Assembly (NCBI GenBank): GCA_018240935.1
Contig: JAFEEV010000029.1
Coordinates: 1-6,109, forward strand
Origin: Pseudomonadota bacterium
GTDB taxonomy: Bacteria; Pseudomonadota; Gammaproteobacteria; Burkholderiales; Nitrosomonadaceae
Reading direction: 5' to 3'
Length of the DNA: 6,109 bases
The notes under the pieces are model-generated. The model saw only the letters and a program-made list of their open reading frames with translations. It had not been told where the DNA came from and searched no databases. Numbering within the stretch: the stretch's first letter is position 1; the number at the start of each line of letters is the position of its first letter. Of this stretch, positions 1 to 5,486 are shown piece after piece. Both the position numbers and the translations under genes were made by a program.

Positions 1-48
1 CTTGCGTTTGTTCGAATACTCAGCGTCGGCAAAGGTTATCTGTTTCAT
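1..48 (-). CDS. IS5-family transposase, N-terminal 16 codons (cut by window edge)
   Basis: An ATG at 48 on the minus strand opens a frame reading MKQITFADAEYSNKRK to the window edge. This closely resembles the conserved start of IS5-group transposases, which usually begin MKQ(I/M)(S/T)FADAEY followed by a KRKQTR-type basic stretch. The full protein would be a DDE transposase that cuts and joins the IS ends; its catalytic domain is outside the window. No strong Shine-Dalgarno sequence precedes the ATG. Whether the full gene is intact cannot be judged here. Confidence 0.8.
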   Translation of the reverse strand, partial: MKQITFADAEYSNKRK

Positions 49-98
49 GGGTTGGCTCTGAAGGGGGAAATACCTGTATTTTGCCAGATCAATCACCG

Positions 99-121
99 TT
101 CGGCACTTTTTCAGAGTTTCC
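99..121 (-). repeat. Probable terminal inverted repeat of the IS5-family element
   Basis: Read inward from position 121 on the minus strand, the end starts GGAAACTCTGAAAAAGTGCC. A GG start and a purine-rich body are typical of IS5-group ends. The outer boundary at 121 is chosen because it leaves TTAG immediately outside. The inner boundary is approximate, since the partner end is not in the window. Confidence 0.55.
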
Positions 122-125
122 TTAG
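122..125. repeat. Candidate target-site duplication TTAG (one copy visible)
   Basis: TTAG directly abuts the putative IS terminus. IS5-group elements generally duplicate a 4-bp YTAR target, and TTAG fits. The second copy would lie beyond the other end of the element, outside the window, so the duplication is inferred rather than seen. Confidence 0.45.
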
Positions 126-164
126 GTTTCGGCGAATACAACTGATGCATCAGCAATGAATTTT

Positions 165-1082
165 CTATGCTTGCGTGCCGGAATCGCCGCACCGCAGCAG
201 TTTATGATAAAAACCTAAGCGCTTGGAGTGAATTTTCCCTTCCTCTACCGCTGACAACACAGCACAGCCGGGTTCCTTGAGGTGGCGGCAGTTGCTGAAC
301 TTGCATTGTCCGATATAAGGATGAAATTCGATGAAGCCCCATGCCAGGTTTTCTTCTTTGATATGACTCAGGCCAAATTCCTGAAAGCCGGGGGAGTCGA
401 TGATGGCGCTGTTTTCATCGAGATGATAGAGCTGCGAGTGCGTGGTGGTGTGTGTGCCGGAGTCGAGCGCTTCCGATATTTCCGCAGTGGCGCGGCGGGC
501 TTGCGGGATTAAAGCGTTGAGCAAGGTCGATTTGCCCATGCCGGACTGTCCTGCCAAAACGCTGACATGACCGGTCAAGTAAGGCCGCAGCGCCGAAACA
601 TCCTGAATTGCGCTTAATTGCAATACAGTGTAACCAAGCTCCCGGTACAGCGACAGCGTCGTCATCGCTGCGTGTGCCGGTTCCACGAGATCGGCTTTAT
701 TCAACACGATCAATACTGCGATATTTTCGCTTTCGGCGGCGGCCAGACAGCGGCTGATCAGTTCTTCGCTAAAGCTCGGAATCGCCGCAACCACGATGAT
801 GATTTGCGTGACGTTGGCGGCGATGATTTTTTCCTTGAAAGCGTCGCTGCGGTAGAGCAGCGAGCTGCGCGGCTGGATCGTTTCGATGACACCCTGCCCG
901 GCAGTGGTGAGCTGATATTCAACCCGGTCGCCGCAAGCGACACCGCCTTTTTTGCCGCGCATCACACAGGAAACGGTTCCGCTTGCCTCGGTTTCAACCG
1001 AATAATGCCTGCCGAAAGCGGCAACCACCCGTCCGATTAAATGTGCTTTTTTGCGTTCCGAATTTTGCGAGCGAATACTCAA
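165..1082 (-). CDS. rsgA: Ribosome small subunit-dependent GTPase A (RsgA/YjeQ)
   Basis: RsgA is a cytoplasmic circularly permuted GTPase that binds the 30S subunit and promotes its late maturation. The 305-residue protein has the family layout: an N-terminal OB-fold (about 16-75, with VVAAFGRHYSVE), then GTPase motifs in permuted order, G4 NKAD at 128-131, G5-like SA at 157-158, G1 GQSGMGKST at 178-186, G2 GTHTTT at 209-214 and G3 DSPG at 229-232. A C-terminal zinc site follows, with C260, C265, H267 and C273. The start appears to be TTG at 1082-1080, overlapping the upstream gene's TGA (TTGA). An in-frame TAA lies five codons further upstream at 1097-1095, and no ATG occurs before residue 41, which would delete half the OB-fold. 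It is last in a three-gene operon with the pterin dehydratase and M48 protease. No obvious terminator lies between its TAG stop and the IS end at 121. Function is near certain; the start codon is less so. Confidence 0.97.
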   Translation of the reverse strand: MSIRSQNSERKKAHLIGRVVAAFGRHYSVETEASGTVSCVMRGKKGGVACGDRVEYQLTTAGQGVIETIQPRSSLLYRSDAFKEKIIAANVTQIIIVVAAIPSFSEELISRCLAAAESENIAVLIVLNKADLVEPAHAAMTTLSLYRELGYTVLQLSAIQDVSALRPYLTGHVSVLAGQSGMGKSTLLNALIPQARRATAEISEALDSGTHTTTHSQLYHLDENSAIIDSPGFQEFGLSHIKEENLAWGFIEFHPYIGQCKFSNCRHLKEPGCAVLSAVEEGKIHSKRLGFYHKLLRCGDSGTQA

Positions 1083-1423
1083 ATGGCAAACAGCTTATCG
1101 ATTTTTGCCGCGCAGATGAAGTCGTTTTCGGATAAGCCGCCGATGGCATGCGTGGTGTACATCACCACGCACTGGTTGTAACCGACCAGCATATCCGGAT
1201 GATGATCCTCGCGATGCGAAACCCACGCCACGGCATTCACGAATGCCATGGTTTGATAATAGTTTTTGAAGGTGTAGGTTTTGCTGATGTGTTTGTCTTG
1301 CAGTTGCCAGCTATTCAGTTGCCGCAGGAGGGCATCCGCCTCAGCGCCGGAAAGCGGCGGCACGCCGCCTTCGCACGGTTTGCATTGCCTGGATGTTAAA
1401 TCGCATACAGTAGTATTATTCAT
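1079..1423 (-). CDS. phhB: Pterin-4a-carbinolamine dehydratase (4a-hydroxytetrahydrobiopterin dehydratase)
   Basis: This cytoplasmic enzyme dehydrates 4a-hydroxytetrahydropterin to the quinonoid dihydropterin, recycling the cofactor of aromatic amino acid hydroxylases. The 114-residue length is normal for the family. The active-site signature is present: EDHHP at 72-76 with H74 and H75, and the third histidine H92 in YTTHAIGGLSENDF, with D101 after it. The N-terminus carries a CKPCEGG motif (C14, C17) and LSGAEADALL, common in proteobacterial members. The ATG overlaps the M48 stop as ATGA, and AGGGG at 1433-1429 sits five bases upstream as a good ribosome binding site inside the M48 coding end. 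Its own TGA overlaps the rsgA TTG start. No phenylalanine hydroxylase gene is visible, so its physiological substrate here is open; the symbol phhB follows family use. Confidence 0.93.
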   Translation of the reverse strand: MNNTTVCDLTSRQCKPCEGGVPPLSGAEADALLRQLNSWQLQDKHISKTYTFKNYYQTMAFVNAVAWVSHREDHHPDMLVGYNQCVVMYTTHAIGGLSENDFICAAKIDKLFAI

Positions 1424-2676
1424 GCTTGCCCCTGACTTTGTAGGTGTGCCACACGGATCGATGCGGGCGGGTGAGAATCGTAAAAAGCCGAATGCAGCGG
1501 ATCCGGCGTCAGCGTGGCCGCATTGTCCTGATATAGCTTGACCAGCGCGCGCACCAGATCGTCCGCGGAGGCGTTTTGCGCCGCATAGGCATCGGCTTCA
1601 AACTCGTGCTTACGGGAGTAAAGGCTGGAAATGGGGTGCAGCAGGAACGTGAACACCGGCATCACCAGGAAAAACAGTAACAGCGCCATCGCCGTCGACG
1701 GCACGGCTGCCACGTCCACGCCCAAACCTTGGTAAAACCAGCTTTGCTGCATCAAATAACCCAGCAGCCAGAGAAATGCCAGACTCATCGCAAACGATAC
1801 CACGATGCGCTTGATAACATGGCGATGCTTGAAATGCCCCAGCTCATGCGCCAGCACGGCTTCGATTTCGCTTGGATTCAAACGCGCCAATAACGTATCG
1901 AAAAAAACGATGCGCTTGGTTTTGCCGAACCCGGTGAAATACGCATTGCCGTGATTGCTGCGGCGCGAGCCGTCCATGACAAACAAACCGCTGGCCTTGA
2001 AGCCGCATTTGCTCATCAGTTGCTCGATGCGCGTTTTGAGCGTGGCGTCTTCCAGCGGTGTGAATTTGTTAAACAATGGCGCGATCCAGGTTGGGAAAAT
2101 CGCCAGGACGAATAAATTGAAAGCGATCCAGGCAAACCAAGCGTACAACCACCAGTTCTCGCCCATTTTTTCCATCAACCACAGCACACAGAACAACAGC
2201 GGCGCGCCCAGCAACAGACCGAGCGCGGCTTGCTTGATTAAATCGGTGAAAAACATGGCCGGTGTCATTTTATTGAAACCGTACTGCTCTTCGATCACAA
2301 ACGTGCGGTAATAGCTCAATGGCAGCTCAGCCAAGCTCATCAGAAAGAATGTGCTGATGATCAGCGCCATGCCATGCGTCAAAGGATCGCTCAGCCAGCC
2401 GGCCCAGAAATCACTCAAAGCATTCAACCCGCCGCCCAGTGTAAAAACGAGCAATAAAACGACATGCAGCAATATGCCCGGATAACCCGCGCGCGTTTTG
2501 GCGCAAGTGTAATCCGCTGCTTTGCGGTGATCGTTCAGACTGATCTGGCTGGAAAATTCTTCCGGCACCCTGTCTTGATGCGCGCGCACAAAGCGGATAT
2601 GCCGCACAGCCAGCCAGATTTGGGTTGTCGCCGTAAGCAGCAGCGCAATCAGAAAAATCAATGTAAATGTTTGCAT
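1420..2676 (-). CDS. M48 family membrane zinc metalloprotease (Ste24/CAAX prenyl protease type)
   Basis: An inner-membrane zinc endopeptidase of the Ste24 (M48) type, probably in membrane protein quality control; bacteria generally lack the prenylated CAAX substrates of the eukaryotic enzyme. Residues are numbered from the ATG at 2676 (418 aa). About seven hydrophobic segments are seen, near 3-23, 66-86, 102-122, 148-168, 175-197, 288-308 and 329-348. The zinc motif HELGH is at 277-281, between segments five and six as in yeast Ste24. The third zinc ligand is probably E358 in SRKHEFEADAYA. A substrate-cleft motif RRSNHGNAYFTGF lies near 238-250, and the C-terminal SHPP(x)3R at about 402-408 is typical. 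A TTG two codons upstream (2682) could also start the gene, but the ATG has a weak AAGA upstream at better spacing. It is first in the operon and overlaps the next gene by 4 bp. Confidence 0.93.
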   Translation of the reverse strand: MQTFTLIFLIALLLTATTQIWLAVRHIRFVRAHQDRVPEEFSSQISLNDHRKAADYTCAKTRAGYPGILLHVVLLLVFTLGGGLNALSDFWAGWLSDPLTHGMALIISTFFLMSLAELPLSYYRTFVIEEQYGFNKMTPAMFFTDLIKQAALGLLLGAPLLFCVLWLMEKMGENWWLYAWFAWIAFNLFVLAIFPTWIAPLFNKFTPLEDATLKTRIEQLMSKCGFKASGLFVMDGSRRSNHGNAYFTGFGKTKRIVFFDTLLARLNPSEIEAVLAHELGHFKHRHVIKRIVVSFAMSLAFLWLLGYLMQQSWFYQGLGVDVAAVPSTAMALLLFFLVMPVFTFLLHPISSLYSRKHEFEADAYAAQNASADDLVRALVKLYQDNAATLTPDPLHSAFYDSHPPASIRVAHLQSQGQA

Positions 2677-2733
2677 AATCAATTATCTTGAGTTTGAAAG
2701 TTTAAATTCATGTGGCATTAAATCATCACCGCA

Positions 2734-2762
2734 AAATAAACCGGTATTTCCCCGGTTTGTTT
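2734..2762. repeat. Inverted repeat / hairpin in the divergent M48-orn intergenic region
   Basis: Arms AAACCGG (2738-2744) and CCGGTTT (2752-2758) are perfectly complementary around a 7-base loop TATTTCC. Allowing one G-U pair, the stem extends to 11 bp (2734-2744 with 2752-2762). On the minus strand the stem is followed by an ATTTTGCGG stretch, giving it a terminator-like look. It lies 58 bp upstream of the M48 ATG and 67 bp upstream of the orn ATG, so it is in the leader or promoter zone of both. An operator, a 5' leader hairpin or a relic terminator are all possible; the structure is seen, the role is not. Confidence 0.5.
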
Positions 2763-2766
2763 AAAA

Positions 2767-2795
2767 GTGACGCACTGACGGCGATATGACACAAT
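2767..2795 (+). promoter_or_regulatory. Weak candidate sigma70-type promoter for orn
   Basis: GTGACG (2767-2772) and CACAAT (2790-2795) are separated by 17 bases and each match four of six consensus positions. Transcription would begin near 2802, giving a leader of about 28 bases before the orn ATG. The match is modest and was found by eye, so it is only a candidate. Confidence 0.25.
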
Positions 2796-2829
2796 TGAGC
2801 GCATTACATTCAAAAAAATTGAAACCATT

Positions 2830-3375
2830 ATGGCACAAGACAACAATAACCTCATCTGGGTCGATATGGAAATGACCGGATTGAATCCCGATGCTGATCG
2901 CATCATCGAAGTCGCTTTGGTGATTACCGATTCGCAGCTCAACACCATAGCCGAAGGCCCGGTTCTGGTCGTGCACCAGCCGGATGAGGTGCTGAACGGT
3001 ATGGACAAATGGAATCAATCGACGCATTCCAAATCCGGTTTGATCGGCAAGGTGAAAGCCTCGCGCTACAGCGAAGCGGAAGTGGAAGCGCAAATGATCG
3101 AGTTTCTGAAACAGCATGTGCCGCCCGGCGCATCTCCGATGTGCGGCAATTCCATCTGCCAGGACCGGCGCTTCATGGTGCGCTCGATGCCGCAATTGGA
3201 GGCCTATTTTCATTACCGCAACCTCGATGTCAGCACTTTGAAAGAACTGGTCAAGCGCTGGAAGCCGGAAATAGCCAATGGGCTGACGAAAGAGAGTAAG
3301 CATGAAGCATTGGCGGATATTTATGATTCCATCAATGAATTGAAGTATTACCGTCAGCATTTTATTGCCGCTTGA
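2830..3375 (+). CDS. orn: Oligoribonuclease (DEDDh 3'-5' exoribonuclease)
   Basis: Orn degrades 2-5 nt RNA remnants, especially dinucleotides such as pGpG from cyclic-di-GMP breakdown, to mononucleotides in the cytoplasm. It is a homodimeric two-metal DEDDh exonuclease. The 181-residue length equals that of the E. coli enzyme and all catalytic residues sit at the same positions: D12 and E14 in VDMEMTGL, D112 in NSICQDRRFM, H158 and D163 in SKHEALADI. The motif GNSICQDRRF at 106-115 is diagnostic. The ATG at 2830 is the only sensible start, as upstream in-frame codons contain no ATG or GTG near by; no strong Shine-Dalgarno sequence is present, only a purine-containing stretch (ATTGAAACC). The gene is divergent from the M48 operon and stands alone on its strand until the EF-hand gene 121 bp later, which seems to have its own promoter. 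Confidence 0.98.
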   Translation: MAQDNNNLIWVDMEMTGLNPDADRIIEVALVITDSQLNTIAEGPVLVVHQPDEVLNGMDKWNQSTHSKSGLIGKVKASRYSEAEVEAQMIEFLKQHVPPGASPMCGNSICQDRRFMVRSMPQLEAYFHYRNLDVSTLKELVKRWKPEIANGLTKESKHEALADIYDSINELKYYRQHFIAA

Positions 3376-3420
3376 AACAACAGCAGGGGAAATGCCGCCA
3401 TCGTGTTCCGAACTTTCCAG

Positions 3421-3449
3421 TTGACGCCGTTTCTAACCGCCGGAAGAAT
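3421..3449 (+). promoter_or_regulatory. Candidate sigma70 promoter of the EF-hand gene
   Basis: TTGACG (3421-3426, five of six consensus positions) is followed after 17 bases by AAGAAT (3444-3449, four of six). Transcription would start near 3456, giving a leader of about 40 bases before the ATG at 3497. The good -35 element, exact spacing and AT-rich downstream stretch (ATATATTTTTG) make this the best promoter candidate in the window. Confidence 0.4.
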
Positions 3450-3496
3450 ATATTTTTGATCTTTCATTCACTCACCATCTCACTAGGAGAAACAAG

Positions 3497-3886
3497 ATGA
3501 GCCTTAAAAGAAATGTGCTTTCTGCCGCCGTTGCAGCAACCTTCTTACTCGCAGTCAGCGCAACCGCGGCTTTTGCCGCCGATGCCACACAAGATGGACA
3601 TCAGCATCACGGCGGACAAGCATCCGGTCATAGCGGCCATAGTCATGGCGATGCGAAATCCGGCGATCAGCACGGTCACCAATGTGAGCACATGTCGGCT
3701 GTCGACACGAATAAGGATGGCAAAATCAGCAAGGAGGAGTTCATGAAGCATCATGAGGCCATGTTTGACAAAAAAGATGTCAACAAAGACGGCTTCATCG
3801 ATCGCGAGGAAATGCACCGCATGATGGACCATATGCATAAACATGGCGGCGGCGACGGGCATGCTCATGAAGAAACGAAGAAATAA
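3497..3886 (+). CDS. Exported histidine-rich EF-hand protein, function unknown
   Basis: A 129-residue protein of unknown function with a clear Sec signal peptide: basic KR near the start, a hydrophobic core and probable cleavage after AFA at residue 27, implying a periplasmic location. The mature part starts with a His- and Gly-rich stretch (about 33-65: H35, H37, H38, H45, H48, H50, H59, H61, H65, plus the only cysteine, C63). Two canonical EF-hand loops follow: DTNKDGKISKEE at 70-81 and DVNKDGFIDREE at 94-105, each with D/N/D at positions 1/3/5 and E at 12. The tail has further histidines (H107, H112, H114, H116, H122, H124), making 17 in all. Calcium binding by the loops is well supported; binding of Ni, Cu, Zn or Co by the histidines is inference. 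The start is fixed by AGGAGA at 3485-3490, six bases upstream. It lies between orn and a convergent M16 peptidase gene, with no clear functional partner. Confidence 0.88.
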   Translation: MSLKRNVLSAAVAATFLLAVSATAAFAADATQDGHQHHGGQASGHSGHSHGDAKSGDQHGHQCEHMSAVDTNKDGKISKEEFMKHHEAMFDKKDVNKDGFIDREEMHRMMDHMHKHGGGDGHAHEETKK

Positions 3887-3925
3887 AGGCGCTTGGCAGA
3901 AAGAAAGTCAATAATCTACTGTTTT

Positions 3926-3976
3926 ATGCTGACAGCCGCGCGGCTTTCCGTTATTTCTCCATGCGGTTGTCAGCAT
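3926..3976. terminator. Stem-loop between convergent genes, probable bidirectional terminator
   Basis: The arms ATGCTGACAGCCGC (3926-3939) and GCGGTTGTCAGCAT (3963-3976) pair over 14 positions with a single G-U, enclosing a 23-base loop. A nested perfect palindrome AGCCGCGCGGCT (3934-3945) could form a competing small hairpin. The structure lies 39 bp beyond the EF-hand stop and 26 bp beyond the M16 stop, as expected for a terminator shared by convergent genes. On the plus strand an ATTTTC follows a few bases later; on the minus strand there is no good T-run, so Rho-independent termination is only moderately supported. A repetitive extragenic palindrome is the main alternative. Confidence 0.55.
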
Positions 3977-4002
3977 TCGAATTTTCAATCAAGTTAACCG
4001 GC

Positions 4003-5403
4003 TCAATGTCTTAAACCGCTCGGTGCTTTCACCGGCGCTTTTTGTTCCAGCGGCTGCGGATCCAGCACGGCTACGGTCAGGCTGTCGTCGTTGAAGTATT
4101 TTTTCGCCACATCGCGTATTTGCGCTGCGGTAACCGCTTTCAGCTTTTCCAGGATGACATCGATATCGCGGTAAGACAGCCCGGTGCTCTCCAGCCGGCC
4201 CAGTTGCATCGCCTGGGAAAAAATGGAATCGCGCTGATACACATGGCCGGCGACAACTTGCGCCTTGACGCGCACCAGCTCTTCCTCGGTGACGCCTTCT
4301 TTGACGATTTTTTCAATTTCTTTTCGCAGCGCTTGCTCCAGTTCGGCGACGGTTTTGCCGGCACGCGGCACCGCGCTCAGAAAGAACATGCTCGGACCGC
4401 GCGCTATTGCGCTATAACCCGCATTGGCCGAATTGGCGACCTGGCTTTCCCGCACCAGATTCTTGTTCAATCGGGCCGAGGCGTGACCGTCCAGCACACC
4501 CTCCAGTATTTCCAGCGCGTAAGGCTCCCAGTCTTCCATGACGCTTTTAATGGTGGGCGTATGATAGCCCATCATGAGATAGGGCAGCTCCGCGGGTGCT
4601 TTGACAATGATGCGCTTGGCGCCGGTTTGCGGCGGTTCGGTTTGGGGTTTGCGGGCGCCGATCGGCAATAAAGAATGTTTGGGAATCGTGCCGTAGTTTT
4701 TTTGCGCCAATCGGAATACTTCGTTGCTATCGACATCACCGACAATTACCAAAATTGCGTTATTGGGCGCGTACCAGCGGTCATACCATGCGCGCGCATC
4801 TTCAACCGTCATATTCTCCAGATCGTTCATCCAGCCGATGATGGGATTTTTGTACGGATGCGATTGATACGCGACCGCCATCATCTTTTCATACAGTAAG
4901 GAACGTGCCTGATCTTCGGTGCGCAACCGGCGCTCTTCCATAACCACTTTGATTTCCTTTGCAAACTCTTCCTCAGTCAAAATCAGGTTGCGCATCCGGT
5001 CCGCTTCCAGTTCCATCGCCATCGGCAAATGGTCTTTGTGCAACTGCTGATAATAGGCGGTGTAATCGTAACTGGTAAAAGCATTTTCCCGTCCACCCGC
5101 GGCTGCAATGCGCTTGGAAAATTCTCCGCCCGGGACTTTCTCCGTGCCTTTGAACATCATATGTTCCAGCACATGCGCCACGCCGGTTACGCCGTTGACT
5201 TCGTCAATGCTGCCCGCTTTGTACCAGATTTGCGTGACCACGACCGGCGAGCGGTGATCCTGCTTAACAATCAATCTCAAGCCATTATCGAGTAAGTATT
5301 CGTGCGGATTGGCAAGCGCCGGAGATGAAATCAGCGCAGCCGCGGTAAACAATGCGGAAAAAGAGAAAAGGCGAAACAAAGTAAAACAATCATCAGGTTT
5401 CAT
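4003..5403 (-). CDS. Exported M16 family zinc peptidase (pitrilysin/processing-peptidase type)
   Basis: A 466-residue M16 metallopeptidase, numbered from the ATG at 5403. A TTG three codons upstream (5412) is an alternative start with no better ribosome binding site. The N-terminus is a signal peptide (LFRLFSFSALFTAAALISSPALA, cleavage near residue 32), so it probably acts in the periplasm. The inverted zinc motif HVLEH is at 77-81 (H77, E80 and H81), and the third ligand is probably E157 in VVMEERR, 76 residues after the second histidine as usual for the family. GGRENAFTSYDYTAYY near 103-118 is a typical conserved segment. The C-terminal half carries the second M16 fold, with ARLNKNLVRESQVANSANAGYSA near 309-331. 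Such proteins degrade peptides, often with a second non-catalytic M16 subunit; none is encoded directly downstream. It is divergent from ftsY, a common neighbour in betaproteobacteria. Confidence 0.94.
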   Translation of the reverse strand: MKPDDCFTLFRLFSFSALFTAAALISSPALANPHEYLLDNGLRLIVKQDHRSPVVVTQIWYKAGSIDEVNGVTGVAHVLEHMMFKGTEKVPGGEFSKRIAAAGGRENAFTSYDYTAYYQQLHKDHLPMAMELEADRMRNLILTEEEFAKEIKVVMEERRLRTEDQARSLLYEKMMAVAYQSHPYKNPIIGWMNDLENMTVEDARAWYDRWYAPNNAILVIVGDVDSNEVFRLAQKNYGTIPKHSLLPIGARKPQTEPPQTGAKRIIVKAPAELPYLMMGYHTPTIKSVMEDWEPYALEILEGVLDGHASARLNKNLVRESQVANSANAGYSAIARGPSMFFLSAVPRAGKTVAELEQALRKEIEKIVKEGVTEEELVRVKAQVVAGHVYQRDSIFSQAMQLGRLESTGLSYRDIDVILEKLKAVTAAQIRDVAKKYFNDDSLTVAVLDPQPLEQKAPVKAPSGLRH

Positions 5404-5486
5404 TTTTACCAACCAAAATGTAAGTAAACAGAATAAAATTAGGCTTTGAGAATTTCCAATATCTATCAGTAGAAGAGCCTACCAGA
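5404..5486. promoter_or_regulatory. Divergent promoter region between the M16 peptidase and ftsY
   Basis: This 83-bp AT-rich gap must hold the start signals of both genes unless ftsY is read from further away. On the minus strand, TTGGAA (5459-5454) and TATTCT (5435-5430), 18 bases apart, are a fair promoter candidate for the peptidase gene. On the plus strand TTGAGA at 5446-5451 resembles a -35 element, but no convincing -10 follows at the right distance. AGAAGAG at 5471-5477 serves as a plausible ribosome binding site for ftsY. The assignments are by eye and weak. Confidence 0.3.

Larger units (their letters stand above)
1..121 (-). mobile_element. IS5-family insertion sequence, transposase-5' end only
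   Basis: The first 121 bases read as the 5' end of an IS5-family insertion sequence oriented on the minus strand; the rest lies outside the window. Support comes from the transposase N-terminus at 1-48, a leader of about 50 bases, a plausible terminal inverted repeat ending at 121, and a TTAG directly outside it, which fits the YTAR target preferred by IS5 elements. The opposite end is not visible, so the terminal repeat cannot be confirmed by pairing. The element lies 43 bp past the rsgA stop codon, so no rsgA coding sequence is lost. Family assignment rests on recognition of the transposase N-terminus. Confidence 0.8.

Noticed and set aside
142..153. Perfect 12-bp palindrome CTGATGCATCAG just after the rsgA stop, considered as a terminator
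   Set aside because: As a hairpin it leaves only a 4-bp stem with a 4-base loop, the flanks pair poorly, and no T-run follows; it may be chance.
618..1040. Open frame of 140 codons on the plus strand opposite rsgA
   Set aside because: It lies wholly antisense to a well-supported gene, shows no recognisable domain, and has the composition expected of a frame shadow.
2761..3360. Open frame of about 199 codons on the minus strand opposite orn
   Set aside because: It is antisense to a complete orn with all catalytic residues; no recognisable motif or ribosome binding site supports it.
3601..3700. His/Gly-rich coding stretch considered as a tandem DNA repeat
   Set aside because: The amino-acid composition is biased, but the codons and spacing vary and no fixed repeat unit is present.
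4042..4671. Open frame of about 209 codons on the plus strand opposite the M16 peptidase
   Set aside because: It is antisense to the C-terminal half of the peptidase gene and resembles no known family; a coding shadow explains it.
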